From Actinomycetota bacterium (lineage in GTDB: Bacteria; Actinomycetota; Thermoleophilia; Gaiellales; Gaiellaceae), in NCBI GenBank assembly GCA_005885565.1, contig VAXK01000157.1, forward strand, positions 1-16,109: 16,109 nucleotides of DNA. The letters run 5' to 3'. Positions 1-7,170 of this stretch are shown one piece after another (within the stretch, counting starts at the first letter, position 1; each line of letters begins with the position of its first letter). The notes under the pieces are model-generated. The model was not told the DNA's origin. It saw only the letters and a program-made list of their open reading frames with translations, and did not search any database. The translations under genes were made by a program, and so were the position numbers.

Positions 1-1
1 C

Positions 2-340
2 CGCGCCGGCATCTTCATGCCGCTCCAGCACGCGGCGATCGCGGCGCTGACCGGGCCGCAGGCGAGCGTCGAGGCGCGGCGCCTGGCGTACGAGCGCCGA
101 CGAGACCGTGCGGTTGCCGCGCTCGCCGGGCTCGAGCCGCGCGGCGAGGGCACGTTCTTCGTCTGGTTCAGGCTTCCGGCGGGGATGACGGCCGAGCGTC
201 TCTTGGCGGAGTCGCGGGTCGCGGTCGCGCCCGGGGACGGGTTCGGCGAGCGAGGCGCCGGCTGGGCAAGGCTCTCGCTCGCGGTCCCGGACGAGACGTT
301 CGACGCCGGCGTCGAGCGCCTCTGCCGAGCTCTCTCGTAG
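2..340 (+). CDS. Class I/II PLP-dependent aminotransferase, C-terminal fragment
   Basis: The reading frame is open from the window edge, so the N-terminal part and the PLP-binding lysine lie upstream. What remains is about 112 residues ending at TAG. It shows the typical fold-type I small domain: a helix rich in Arg/Glu, then GTFFVWFRLPAG, the segment VAVAPGDGFGE and WARLSLAV. In this family the Arg of the last motif binds the substrate carboxylate. Such enzymes move an amino group between an amino acid and a 2-oxo acid in the cytoplasm. Succinyldiaminopimelate- or aspartate-type transaminases are possible, but the substrate cannot be told from this piece. Family assignment is fairly sure; the specific function is open. 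Confidence 0.8.
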   Translation, partial: RAGIFMPLQHAAIAALTGPQASVEARRLAYERRRDRAVAALAGLEPRGEGTFFVWFRLPAGMTAERLLAESRVAVAPGDGFGERGAGWARLSLAVPDETFDAGVERLCRALS

Positions 341-355
341 CCGGGCCGGACCGGC

Positions 356-361
356 TATCGT
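356..361 (+). promoter_or_regulatory. Candidate -10 box (TATCGT) before the small membrane ORF
   Basis: TATCGT matches the TANNNT pattern seen before many genes in this window. It ends 6 nt before codon GCG at 368, where a start codon would be expected in a leaderless layout. No clear -35 is visible. Inferred from pattern only. Confidence 0.35.
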
Positions 362-367
362 CGCACC

Positions 368-568
368 GCGAACCTCAAGATCCTCCTCGCGTCGCTGGCG
401 GCCCTCGTTTGCGCGGCTTTCGCGTTCGGCGCGCTGCGCCCTCTCTGGGGCTACCGCGACAGCCCGACGTGGATTTACGTCGTCTTCGGCGGCTTCTGGA
501 TTGCTCTGTCTCTCGCGTTCGCAGTCATTGCGGCACGGGTAGCGCTATCACGAAGGCGAATCCGATAG
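368..568 (+). pseudogene. Small two-helix membrane protein ORF without a normal start codon
   Basis: From about 371 to TAG at 566-568 one frame encodes roughly 65 residues with two clear hydrophobic helices, LKILLASLAALVCAAFAFGAL and TWIYVVFGGFWIALSLAFAVIAA, ending in a basic tail SRRRIR. The helix-loop-helix pattern and positive C-terminal tail look like a genuine membrane protein. The frame has no ATG, GTG or TTG between the preceding aminotransferase stop (338-340) and the hydrophobic part. GCG at 368 sits 6 nt after a TANNNT box, exactly where GTG would be expected, so one T-to-C change would explain it. CTG at 395 is the only near-cognate alternative. It ends 5 bp before the ileS stop on the other strand. 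It could be a dead gene, a sequencing error or a non-standard start. I do not recognise a family. Confidence 0.5.
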
Positions 569-573
569 GCCGT

Positions 574-3500
574 TTAGACCTTCTCGATGCTCGGCTCGCT
601 GATGCCGTCGGTCTCGAGCTCGACCGCGAGCACCTCCTCCTTGATCCAGTCGGCGTGCCGGCTGACGAGGTCTGCTTCGGCATCGGGTAGCCGAACGCGG
701 ATGCGGTCGGTCAGCTCCAGACCCGCGTCCTTGCGCATGCCGTTCAGCGCGTGGATCAGGTCGAGGACCCTGCCCTCGACGATGAGGTCGTCGTCGAGCG
801 CGGTCTCGAGCTGAACGACCAAGCCGTCGTCCTCGGCGAGGACCCAGCCGTCCCCGACAGTCCGCCGCTCGACCAAGACCTCGTCGTTGCTTAGCTCGTG
901 GCCGTCTACACGCCAGCCGCCGCCTGGAAGAGGTTCGGCCCGTCCCTCTTCGAGCGCCGCGCGGACCGCGGGCAGCGCCTTGCCCAGCTTCGGCCCCAGC
1001 AGCCGCAGGTTCGGCTTGAGTCGCTGAGCCGCCGCGATCGGCCCTCGATCGAAGAGGACCTCCTTGACCCGCAGCTCGTCTCGAAGCTCCTCCTCGTGTC
1101 GTTGCGCGTGTTCGGCGCCGCTGACGCTTAGCCGGCGCAAGGGCTGACGATGTTTGATCCCGGCTTCGCCGCGGGCCTGACGGCCGAGCTCGACCACGCG
1201 CCGCACCTCGCCGACCTCAGCCAGGAGCTCGTCGTCGCCGGGCTCGGCGGCCGCCTCCGGCCACCCGGTCAGGAAGACGGACGCCGGAGAGTCCTCGGCC
1301 CGCAGCACCCGCCAGAGGTGGTCGGCGAGGAACGGCATCACCGGCCCGACCGCGCGCAGCGCCGTCACGAGCGCGTGCCAGAGCGTCTGGAGCGCCGCCT
1401 CTTCGCCGTCCCAGAAGCGCCGCCGTGACCGGCGGATGTACCAGTTCGAGAGGTCGTCGACGAAGCGCTCGAAGGCGCCCACGAAGGCCGGCGTCCAGAA
1501 CCGCTCGTATGCCTCCGCCGCCTCGGCGACGAGCCGACGAGTGCGCGCGAGCAGCCAGCCGTCGAGCAGGTGCGAGGACGGCGCCGCGCCGCTCGTCGGC
1601 CGGAACCCGGCCACGTTCGCGTAGTCGACGAAGAACCGGGCCGAGTTCCAGAGCGTGAGCAGCCGCCGCTTGACCTCGTTCGCAGGGCCGTAGCCGAAGT
1701 TGACGTTCTGGGCGGGGTGGTGCGCGCAGAAGAGCCAGCGCACGATGTCGGCGCCCATGCGCTCGAAGGCCTCGTTCGCCTCGATCGCGTTGCCGGTCGA
1801 CTTGTGCATCTCGCGGCCCGTCTCGTCGCGGACGCGCTCGTACGTGAGCACCGCCCGGTACGGAAGCCGCCCCACGAGCGTCATCGACATGAACGAGATC
1901 GAGTAGAACCACAGGCGGATCTGCTCGCGGCTCTCCGAGACGAAGTCGGCCGGGAACCACTGCTCCCAGTACGCGTGGTCGGGCAGGTCGGCGCCGGTGA
2001 GGCCGGCCGCCGCGCCCGTCCCGTAGCCGTGCGGGATCCACTCCGGGTTCTGCCAGCCGAGCGTCGAGAGCGGCACGATCCCGGCGTCGAGCCAGGCGTC
2101 GCCGACCTCGGGGATTCGCCTCACCTCCTCGCCGCAGCTCTCGCAGCGGATCGGAACCTCGTCGATCCACGGCCGGTGCAGCTCCTGGAGCTGGTCGAGG
2201 CCGCGAGTGGCGCGCTCCTCGAGCTCCGCGCGCGAGCCGATCACGTTCAGGTGCCCGCAGGCGCACGGGTAGAACGGCAGCGGCAGGCCGAAGTAGCGCT
2301 TGCGCGAGATGTTCCAGTCGCCCATGTTGCGGAGCCAGTCGTCCATCCGCTTCCGATACTGGGCCGGCATCCACTCGACTTCCTGGTTCGCGTCGAGGAG
2401 CGGCTGCCGGAGCTCGTCGCAACGGATGAACCAGTCGTCCACGACGCGGAAGACGAGCGGCGTCTTGCAGCGCCAGCAGGTCGGATAACGGTGGACGATC
2501 GTGCCCGCCTGGATCAGGAGGCCGCGCTCGCGCAGCGCCGCGACGATCGGCTCCGCCGCCTCGTCCGTGCTCTCGCCCTCGAACGGGCCGTAGCCGGGCA
2601 GGAAGCGGCCCGACTCGTCGATCGGCGCGAGCACCGGCAGGTCGTGCACGCGCGAGAGCTCGAAGTCCTCGGCGCCCGCGCCGGGCGCGATGTGGACGAT
2701 CCCGGTTCCCTCGTCGAGGGAGACGTCGTCCCAGGGGATGACGCGGTGGCGGACGTCCTCCTGCGCGGGCAGGTCGTCGAACGGCCCGTCGTACTCGAGC
2801 CCGACGAGCTCCTCGCCGCGCACGGTGCGAACCGCGGCCACGTCCCCCGCCAGCTCGCGCGCGCGCCACTCTCCCTCCGGGCTGAGCACGTACTCGGCGT
2901 CCGGCTTGACCGCGGCCGCGACGTTCGCGGGGAGCGTCCACGGCGTCGTCGTCCAGACGACGAGCGACTCTTCCTCCCGGCCCTTCAGGGGGAAGCGCAC
3001 GTAGAGCGACGGGTGCTCGAGCTCGCGGTGGTTCTCCTCGCCCGACTGCTCGTGCTGCGAGAGCGAGGTGCCGCAGCGAGGGCACCACTGCGTCGAGCGG
3101 TGGCCCTTGTAGAGCCAGCCGCGCCGGTGCGTCTCGGCGAGGAACCTCCAGATGTACTCGATGTTCGTGTCCGAGAAGGTGAGGTAGTCGTTGCCCCAGT
3201 CCATCCATTGCCCGAGCCGCTTCGACTGATCGGTCATGACCCCCACATACCTGGCGACCCGCTCCTTGCAGCGCTCGGCGAACTCGGCGAGGCCGTAGTC
3301 CTCGATCTCACGCTTCGAGTTGAGGCCGAGCTCCTTCTCTACCTCGACCTCGACCCAGAGGCCCTGGCAGTCGAACCCGTTCTGGTAGCGCTCGTCGAAG
3401 CCGCGGAGCGCCTTGTAGCGCTGGAAGACGTCCTTCAGCGCGCGGCCCCACGCATGGTGGACGCCCATCGGGTTGTTGGCCGTGATCGGCCCGTCGACGA

Positions 3501-3639
3501 AGCTCCAGCGCGGGTTGCCGCGGTTCTGCTCGCGAAGCCGGTCGAAGATGCGCTCCTCGTCCCACCAGGCGAGCACCTCGTGCTCGAGCGCGGGGTAGTC
3601 CGGGACAGGCGGAAGCGGCGTGAAGGCTTCGTCCGACAC
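574..3639 (-). CDS. ileS: Isoleucyl-tRNA synthetase (class I)
   Basis: This cytoplasmic enzyme charges tRNA-Ile with isoleucine and edits misactivated valine. At 1021 aa it has the expected family length. The Rossmann domain carries the HIGH-equivalent H61-H-A-W64, after a conserved ITANNPMG stretch. The CP1 editing domain starts near TTTPWTLPAN (230-239). Four Cys pairs (186/189, 388/391, 459/461, 499/502) are likely zinc sites. The KMSKS-equivalent is EMHKS at 610-614 (followed by TGN), so the second lysine (K613) is kept. An anticodon-binding helical domain follows (WNSARFF onward). The start is GTG at 3639. TAGGAT lies 7 nt before it, and the AGGA inside could also act as a Shine-Dalgarno. 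It is divergent from thioredoxin with 94 bp between starts. Both signature motifs deviate from the textbook form; a paralogous class I ligase is a less likely alternative. Confidence 0.93.
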   Translation of the reverse strand: MSDEAFTPLPPVPDYPALEHEVLAWWDEERIFDRLREQNRGNPRWSFVDGPITANNPMGVHHAWGRALKDVFQRYKALRGFDERYQNGFDCQGLWVEVEVEKELGLNSKREIEDYGLAEFAERCKERVARYVGVMTDQSKRLGQWMDWGNDYLTFSDTNIEYIWRFLAETHRRGWLYKGHRSTQWCPRCGTSLSQHEQSGEENHRELEHPSLYVRFPLKGREEESLVVWTTTPWTLPANVAAAVKPDAEYVLSPEGEWRARELAGDVAAVRTVRGEELVGLEYDGPFDDLPAQEDVRHRVIPWDDVSLDEGTGIVHIAPGAGAEDFELSRVHDLPVLAPIDESGRFLPGYGPFEGESTDEAAEPIVAALRERGLLIQAGTIVHRYPTCWRCKTPLVFRVVDDWFIRCDELRQPLLDANQEVEWMPAQYRKRMDDWLRNMGDWNISRKRYFGLPLPFYPCACGHLNVIGSRAELEERATRGLDQLQELHRPWIDEVPIRCESCGEEVRRIPEVGDAWLDAGIVPLSTLGWQNPEWIPHGYGTGAAAGLTGADLPDHAYWEQWFPADFVSESREQIRLWFYSISFMSMTLVGRLPYRAVLTYERVRDETGREMHKSTGNAIEANEAFERMGADIVRWLFCAHHPAQNVNFGYGPANEVKRRLLTLWNSARFFVDYANVAGFRPTSGAAPSSHLLDGWLLARTRRLVAEAAEAYERFWTPAFVGAFERFVDDLSNWYIRRSRRRFWDGEEAALQTLWHALVTALRAVGPVMPFLADHLWRVLRAEDSPASVFLTGWPEAAAEPGDDELLAEVGEVRRVVELGRQARGEAGIKHRQPLRRLSVSGAEHAQRHEEELRDELRVKEVLFDRGPIAAAQRLKPNLRLLGPKLGKALPAVRAALEEGRAEPLPGGGWRVDGHELSNDEVLVERRTVGDGWVLAEDDGLVVQLETALDDDLIVEGRVLDLIHALNGMRKDAGLELTDRIRVRLPDAEADLVSRHADWIKEEVLAVELETDGISEPSIEKV

Positions 3640-3646
3640 GCGGTCG

Positions 3647-3652
3647 ATCCTA
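3647..3652 (-). promoter_or_regulatory. Candidate -10 box (TAGGAT) for ileS
   Basis: On the minus strand TAGGAT ends 7 nt before the GTG start, fitting the TANNNT leaderless layout seen elsewhere here. The internal AGGA at 8-nt spacing could instead be a ribosome binding site, so the two readings compete. Confidence 0.4.
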
Positions 3653-3733
3653 GCGAGGGAAGAACGGCGGGGTTCGGCGCGTTCTCAGGCGGGTAACACC
3701 GCATCTCGAACCGACGAAAGGACTGAAAGCAAC

Positions 3734-4060
3734 ATGGCCACAGCCGTCACCGAATCGACCTTCGACCAGGAAGTGCTCGAGAGCGAGACTCCGGTTCTCG
3801 TGGACTTCTGGGCCGAGTGGTGCGGGCCGTGCCACGCCGTCTCGCCGATCCTCGAGCGGATCGTCGACGAGCGGAACGGCGACCTCAGGCTCGTGAAGGT
3901 GAACATCGACGAGGAGCAGGAGCTCGCCCGCCGCTACGGAATCATGTCCATCCCGGCCATGATCCTCTTCAAGGAAGGCGAGCCCGCAGCGGCCACGATC
4001 GGCGCTCAGCCGAAGGGCGCCATCGAGCGCGCGCTCGGCCTCGTCGAGGCCGAGGCTTAA
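3734..4060 (+). CDS. trxA: Thioredoxin
   Basis: A 108-aa cytoplasmic thiol-disulfide oxidoreductase that reduces protein disulfides using electrons from thioredoxin reductase. The active site WCGPC is at residues 29-33, preceded by LVDFWAEW, and the cis-proline is P74 in SIPAMILF. Length matches classic thioredoxins. I chose ATG 3734 because a purine-rich AAAGGA/GAAAG stretch precedes it. The frame is open further upstream, but that part lacks thioredoxin similarity and reaches into the ileS start. Unlike most genes here it has a Shine-Dalgarno-like leader. Its TAA overlaps the stop codon of the convergent permease gene by 2 bp. The residue after CGPC is His rather than the usual Lys or Arg, a small oddity. 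Confidence 0.95.
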   Translation: MATAVTESTFDQEVLESETPVLVDFWAEWCGPCHAVSPILERIVDERNGDLRLVKVNIDEEQELARRYGIMSIPAMILFKEGEPAAATIGAQPKGAIERALGLVEAEA

Positions 4061-5010
4061 GAAACGCGCCGGTCGACCCAGTAGACGGCGAGCGCGAGCA
4101 GGGCGAGCGCCACGCCGCCGTACAGTGCGGTCTCGATGCCCTGGAAGAGCCAGAAACGGTTCGCGGGCTGGAAGACGTCGGTATTGACGAAACCCATCCG
4201 ATGGATGCAGCGGACGACCGTCTGAACCGGCGCATGGACGTGGGCGTTGCAGGAGAGATAGGCATTCTCGATGGACGTGCGGTGGCCCGCTCCGTCGACG
4301 GTCTGGCGACTGAGCAGCCACCCGCCCATGTGGTTGAGATCGGTCGAGGGCGTGGGCGGAGCCGCGACCTTCACCGGAGCTACGAAATGGCTACGTCCGA
4401 AGCCTCCAACCGCCACACGCATCGTGAGGAATCCGACCAGCGTCACGGCCATCGCCGGGAGAGTTCGCCGAACGATCGCTCCGGCGGCCACCCCGAGCGC
4501 GACCGCGAAGAAGGCGTATGCACCCGGGACCAGGCCCTGTTCGTCGAAGATTCCCGGCTGGAAGCGATCCCCCGTGGACGTCATCAGCGGCGCCAGCCAC
4601 CACGTCGCAAGCGCCGCGTACGCGCCCGCCAGGAGCAACGTCGCTCCGAGAACGAAGCCGAGCTTGGCGGAGAGCCAGCGCAGGCGACCGACGCCCTGCG
4701 TCCATACGAGCCGGTGCGTTCCCTGCTCGAGCTCGCGCGCGATGAGCGGAGCGCCCCAGAACAGACCTACGAGCAGAGGAATCACGAGGAAAACCGGCTG
4801 GATCCCCCGCCACACCGAGAAGCGCTGCTCGAAGCCGCTCTGGATGTCGCCGCAGTTCCCGTGACGTGCCAGACAGCGCGCAAGACCCGAGCTGTCGAGG
4901 ACGGAGTGCATGTGGGCGCCCGTCAGGAGGAAGAACGCGGCCAGCAGCGCGAGCGAGGTGACGCCGAAGAGGGCCTGCTGCCGATGCTGGCGCCAGACGA
5001 GCCAGGTCAT
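4057..5010 (-). CDS. ABC-2 type transporter permease
   Basis: A 317-aa integral membrane protein beginning MTWLVWRQHRQQ, a start seen in many actinobacterial ABC-2 permeases. About six hydrophobic segments are visible: residues 13-30, the GIQPVFLVIPLLVGLFWG region, LGFVLGATLLLAGAYAALA, the AYAFFAVALGVAAGAIV region, LPAMAVTLVGFLTM, and a final ETALYGGVALALLALAVYW before a basic tail. A larger extracytoplasmic loop with two Cys lies before the last helix. The ATG overlaps the ATPase TGA (ATGA, 5007-5010), so the two are translationally coupled and very likely form one exporter. The substrate is unknown; YtrBC-like exporters of peptides or antibiotics are a possibility. The frame stays open upstream inside the ATPase gene, but that part is an out-of-frame shadow. 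Confidence 0.85.
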   Translation of the reverse strand: MTWLVWRQHRQQALFGVTSLALLAAFFLLTGAHMHSVLDSSGLARCLARHGNCGDIQSGFEQRFSVWRGIQPVFLVIPLLVGLFWGAPLIARELEQGTHRLVWTQGVGRLRWLSAKLGFVLGATLLLAGAYAALATWWLAPLMTSTGDRFQPGIFDEQGLVPGAYAFFAVALGVAAGAIVRRTLPAMAVTLVGFLTMRVAVGGFGRSHFVAPVKVAAPPTPSTDLNHMGGWLLSRQTVDGAGHRTSIENAYLSCNAHVHAPVQTVVRCIHRMGFVNTDVFQPANRFWLFQGIETALYGGVALALLALAVYWVDRRVS

Positions 5011-5906
5011 CCGTTCGCCTCCGCCGGCCCGGCCGGCATGGGCCGCGCGGACAAGGCGGGCTGGCCCATGTACGCGAGCACGAGCTCCTCTAGGTCGACG
5101 TCCTGCACCGTCCACGCCGGGTCGTAGACGGGCTCGCTCGTCCGTGCGAGAAGCGTCGTCTGGCGCTCCGCGTGGCTCGCCTGGACGACTGCCTCCACTC
5201 CGGGGATCCCGATTGTGCTGCGGCGCGGGCCGATCAGCACCTTGTGCGCCGCCACGAGCTCCTCGATGTCGCCCGAGAGCCGCACCTCCGAGGCGATCAG
5301 GAGGACGAGGAAGTCGCAGACCCGCTCGAGGTCTGCGATCAGGTGCGAGGAGAGGACGACCGAGATACCGGTCTCGGCGACGGCGTCCATCAGCGCCTGC
5401 AGGAACTCGCGGCGCGCGAGCGGGTCGAGGCTCGCAACGGGCTCGTCGAGTAGCAGCAGCTCCGGTCGCTTCGCGAGGGCGAGCGCGAGCGCGACCTGCG
5501 CGCGCTGGCCACCCGAGAGCGCGCCGACCCGCTTGCCGAGCGGGATGCCGAGCCCGCGCAGACGATCCTCCGCCCAGCGTCCGTCCCAACGGCGGTTCAG
5601 ACGACGGCCGAGGGTGAGCATCTCCTCGACCTTGAAACCGTGGTAGAGCGGCGTGTCCTGAGCCACGAAGCCGACACGCTCGAGGACCGCGCGGTCCTGC
5701 CTGGGCGGAGAGCCGAACAGCTCGATGTGTCCGCTCGTCGGCGCGAGCAGCCCGACCGCGAGGTGAAGCAGTGTCGTCTTGCCGGCGCCGTTCGGTCCCA
5801 CGAGCGCCGCCACCCGGCCGGCCGGAAGCTCGAACGAGCAGTCGCGGAGCGCCCACTCGTCGCCATAGCGCTTGCCGAGCGCGGTCGCTTGGAGGATCGC
5901 GCTCAC
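5007..5906 (-). CDS. ABC transporter ATP-binding protein
   Basis: The 299-aa nucleotide-binding subunit powers the adjacent permease at the inner face of the membrane. All ABC motifs are intact: Walker A GPNGAGKTT (37-45), Q-loop Q83, signature LSGGQ (130-134), Walker B LLLLDE (150-155), D-loop SLD (159-161) and H-loop H188. The region after about residue 220 is a typical C-terminal extension of this subfamily. The start is GTG at 5906, overlapping the gntR TGA (GTGA, 5903-5906), and its TGA overlaps the permease ATG. The gene order GntR-ATPase-permease is that of YtrA/YtrB-type operons, which in Firmicutes and Actinobacteria often respond to cell-envelope-active compounds; a similar role here is inference. 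Confidence 0.93.
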   Translation of the reverse strand: MSAILQATALGKRYGDEWALRDCSFELPAGRVAALVGPNGAGKTTLLHLAVGLLAPTSGHIELFGSPPRQDRAVLERVGFVAQDTPLYHGFKVEEMLTLGRRLNRRWDGRWAEDRLRGLGIPLGKRVGALSGGQRAQVALALALAKRPELLLLDEPVASLDPLARREFLQALMDAVAETGISVVLSSHLIADLERVCDFLVLLIASEVRLSGDIEELVAAHKVLIGPRRSTIGIPGVEAVVQASHAERQTTLLARTSEPVYDPAWTVQDVDLEELVLAYMGQPALSARPMPAGPAEANG

Positions 5907-6295
5907 GCCGCACTCTCCTCGGCCGAGTCGCGAAGTGTGGTCGTCACGAAGGCGACGATGCTCTCGTCGTCGAGGCCGGCCGCGTGCGCGTCGCGGAGCC
6001 AGCGGACGAGGCCGCCCCGGAGTCGCGTGTACGCGCCCGGCGGCGGGCCTGCAGGTGTGCCGACGACAAAGGTCCCCTGGCCCGGCCGCCCGGCGACGAG
6101 CCCTTCACGCTCGAGCTCGCGGTATGCCTTCAGCACGGTATTGGGGTTGATCGCGAGCTTGCCGACGACCTCGCGAACCGTGGGGAGCTGGTCGTCCGCT
6201 TGGAGCGTGCCCATCCGGAGCGCCTGCTGCACCTGCCGCGCGATCTGCAGATACGGAGCGACGCCGGACCGGGTATCGAGATGGAACTCAATCAT
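5903..6295 (-). CDS. GntR-family transcriptional regulator, YtrA subfamily
   Basis: A 130-aa protein with an N-terminal winged helix-turn-helix (about residues 10-77; QLPTVREVVGKLAINPNTVLKAYREL, then the wing EGLVAGRPGQGTFVV) and only a short helical tail of about 45 residues. The short tail without a large effector domain defines the YtrA subfamily. It is the first gene of the operon and overlaps the ATPase start by 4 bp. A near-perfect inverted repeat covers its own start codon and presumed -10, so autorepression of the whole operon is likely. The start is ATG 6295; no Shine-Dalgarno is visible, and TATAAG 7 nt upstream suggests a leaderless transcript. Confidence 0.92.
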   Translation of the reverse strand: MIEFHLDTRSGVAPYLQIARQVQQALRMGTLQADDQLPTVREVVGKLAINPNTVLKAYRELEREGLVAGRPGQGTFVVGTPAGPPPGAYTRLRGGLVRWLRDAHAAGLDDESIVAFVTTTLRDSAEESAA

Positions 6296-6329
6296 CTATT
6301 GTCTTATAGAACTAAGACAATCAGATGAT
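6291..6329 (-). promoter_or_regulatory. GntR (YtrA-type) operator/promoter over the gntR start
   Basis: Perfect 9-bp arms ATTGTCTTA (6298-6306) and TAAGACAAT (6313-6321) flank a 6-nt centre. They extend outward by ATCATCT (6291-6297) and AGATGAT (6323-6329) with a single unpaired C at 6322, giving 16-bp arms. The left outer arm contains the gntR ATG (6293-6295 complement). On the minus strand TATAAG (6308-6303) lies 7 nt before that ATG. A dimeric GntR protein bound here would block both the promoter and the start. This AT-rich patch stands out from its GC-rich surroundings. Confidence 0.75.
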
Positions 6330-6330
6330 G

Positions 6331-6349
6331 CACGGCCGTGCCGGCCGTG
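6331..6349 (-). terminator. Candidate terminator hairpin after the DUF2231 gene
   Basis: CACGGCC (6331-6337) and GGCCGTG (6343-6349) form a 7-bp GC stem with a 5-nt loop, 10 bp after the DUF2231 stop on the minus strand. The downstream minus-strand sequence is only mildly T-rich, so efficiency is uncertain. It would separate the DUF2231 gene from the gntR promoter. Confidence 0.4.
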
Positions 6350-6359
6350 TCAAGTCACG

Positions 6360-6884
6360 CTAGCCGCCCTCGGCCGCTTCTTTCTCCGGCTTGGGCACCG
6401 GCGAGACCGCGCGCTCGGCCGGCTCGCCCACGAGGTTCAGGACGCGCATCCCGTGCACGAAGACGATCGAGCCGCCGAGCCAGCCGCCGAGGGTCATGAG
6501 GCCGAAGCCGACGACGGTGAGGACGAACGGACCGGCCGTGACGTCGCCGCGCTTGAAGCTCGAGTGGCCGAAGATCGCCGCGAGCCCGAAGAAGACGGTC
6601 GCGGAGACCATCGCGGTCAGGTGCAGGGTCGCCGTCTTCCAGAGCTCGCTCCCCCACTCGATCGTGAGCCAGTCGAGCAAGCCCGTGAGCGCCGTCGGCA
6701 CGGTCACGATGAGCCCGGCGAGGAGCGCGAGCCACCAGCCGTGGGTGGCGGCGTTGTTGCTGATTCCGGTCACGTCCGCGAGGGCGGCGATCGTGGCGAA
6801 CGTGTAGATCCCGATCGTCGCGTCGGTGAGCGGCGGATGGATCGGGTGGCCCGGCAGGCCCTTCCACAGGTAGCTGAGCTTCAA
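6360..6884 (-). CDS. DUF2231 family membrane protein
   Basis: A 174-aa membrane protein with the DUF2231 hallmark GHPIHPPLTD at residues 12-21. Four hydrophobic helices follow (roughly 22-38, 50-73, 85-106, 118-140), then a charged Pro/Lys/Glu-rich tail. The biochemical role of this family is not settled; members often sit near redox or heme genes. The start is ambiguous. TTG at 6884 lies directly behind GGAG, too close for a normal Shine-Dalgarno, but 9 nt after TAGATT, which fits a short-leader transcript; the frame is closed by TAG at 6897-6899. The upstream 48-aa gene is on the same strand, 40 bp away. Confidence 0.85.
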   Translation of the reverse strand: MKLSYLWKGLPGHPIHPPLTDATIGIYTFATIAALADVTGISNNAATHGWWLALLAGLIVTVPTALTGLLDWLTIEWGSELWKTATLHLTAMVSATVFFGLAAIFGHSSFKRGDVTAGPFVLTVVGFGLMTLGGWLGGSIVFVHGMRVLNLVGEPAERAVSPVPKPEKEAAEGG

Positions 6885-6924
6885 CTCCGCGGAAATCTAC
6901 GCGATTTCGGCGGCGCGGCGGGCT

Positions 6925-7071
6925 CTACGACTCTTGCGACTCGAGGAAGGTGAGGAACTTCGCGTGCTTCGCGAGGTAGGCCTCGATCTCGGCCACGCCC
7001 GCGCCCGCCCAATCCTCGAGCCAGGTCTCGGAGAGGTCGTCCTCGATGTAGTGGAGACCGCGCTCGCTCAT
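6925..7071 (-). CDS. Small hypothetical protein, 48 aa
   Basis: MSERGLHYIEDDLSETW starts a 48-residue acidic, helix-prone protein ending in FLESQES. The frame is open up to an ATG at 7155, but codons between 7072 and 7155 (ATA, GGT, CCA, AAA, TTT, CTA) are unlike the GC-rich third positions of neighbours, so that part looks intergenic. I therefore prefer ATG 7071. No convincing Shine-Dalgarno is visible. It lies upstream of the DUF2231 gene on the same strand. No family recognised; existence rests on codon use and composition only. Confidence 0.5.
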   Translation of the reverse strand: MSERGLHYIEDDLSETWLEDWAGAGVAEIEAYLAKHAKFLTFLESQES

Positions 7072-7170
7072 GGCCGTGATGATCGGCACCGGACCGGACA
7101 GACGCCATAGGCCGATCGGCTCAAATTTGGGTTCCTCTGGACCTATTCGGGTCATTAGCGTTCGCGGGCC

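Noticed and set aside
409..690. A 93-codon plus frame at the end of ileS
   Set aside because: Out of frame with the hydrophobic ORF and without protein-like pattern.
1570..3696. A 708-codon open frame on the plus strand antisense to ileS, plus a 663-codon minus frame at 1217-3208
   Set aside because: High-GC shadow frames of ileS; Arg/Ala/Pro-rich, no domain pattern, and the ileS frame has clear family motifs.
4057..5913. A single long minus frame that looks like an ATPase-permease fusion
   Set aside because: Its upstream part is out of frame with the real ATPase and is Arg-rich noise; the real permease starts at ATG 5010 with a 4-bp overlap.
7072..7155. An N-terminal extension of the 48-aa protein to ATG 7155
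   Set aside because: Codon use is AT-rich at third positions, unlike genes here; it would also leave 15 bp to the divergent kinase start.
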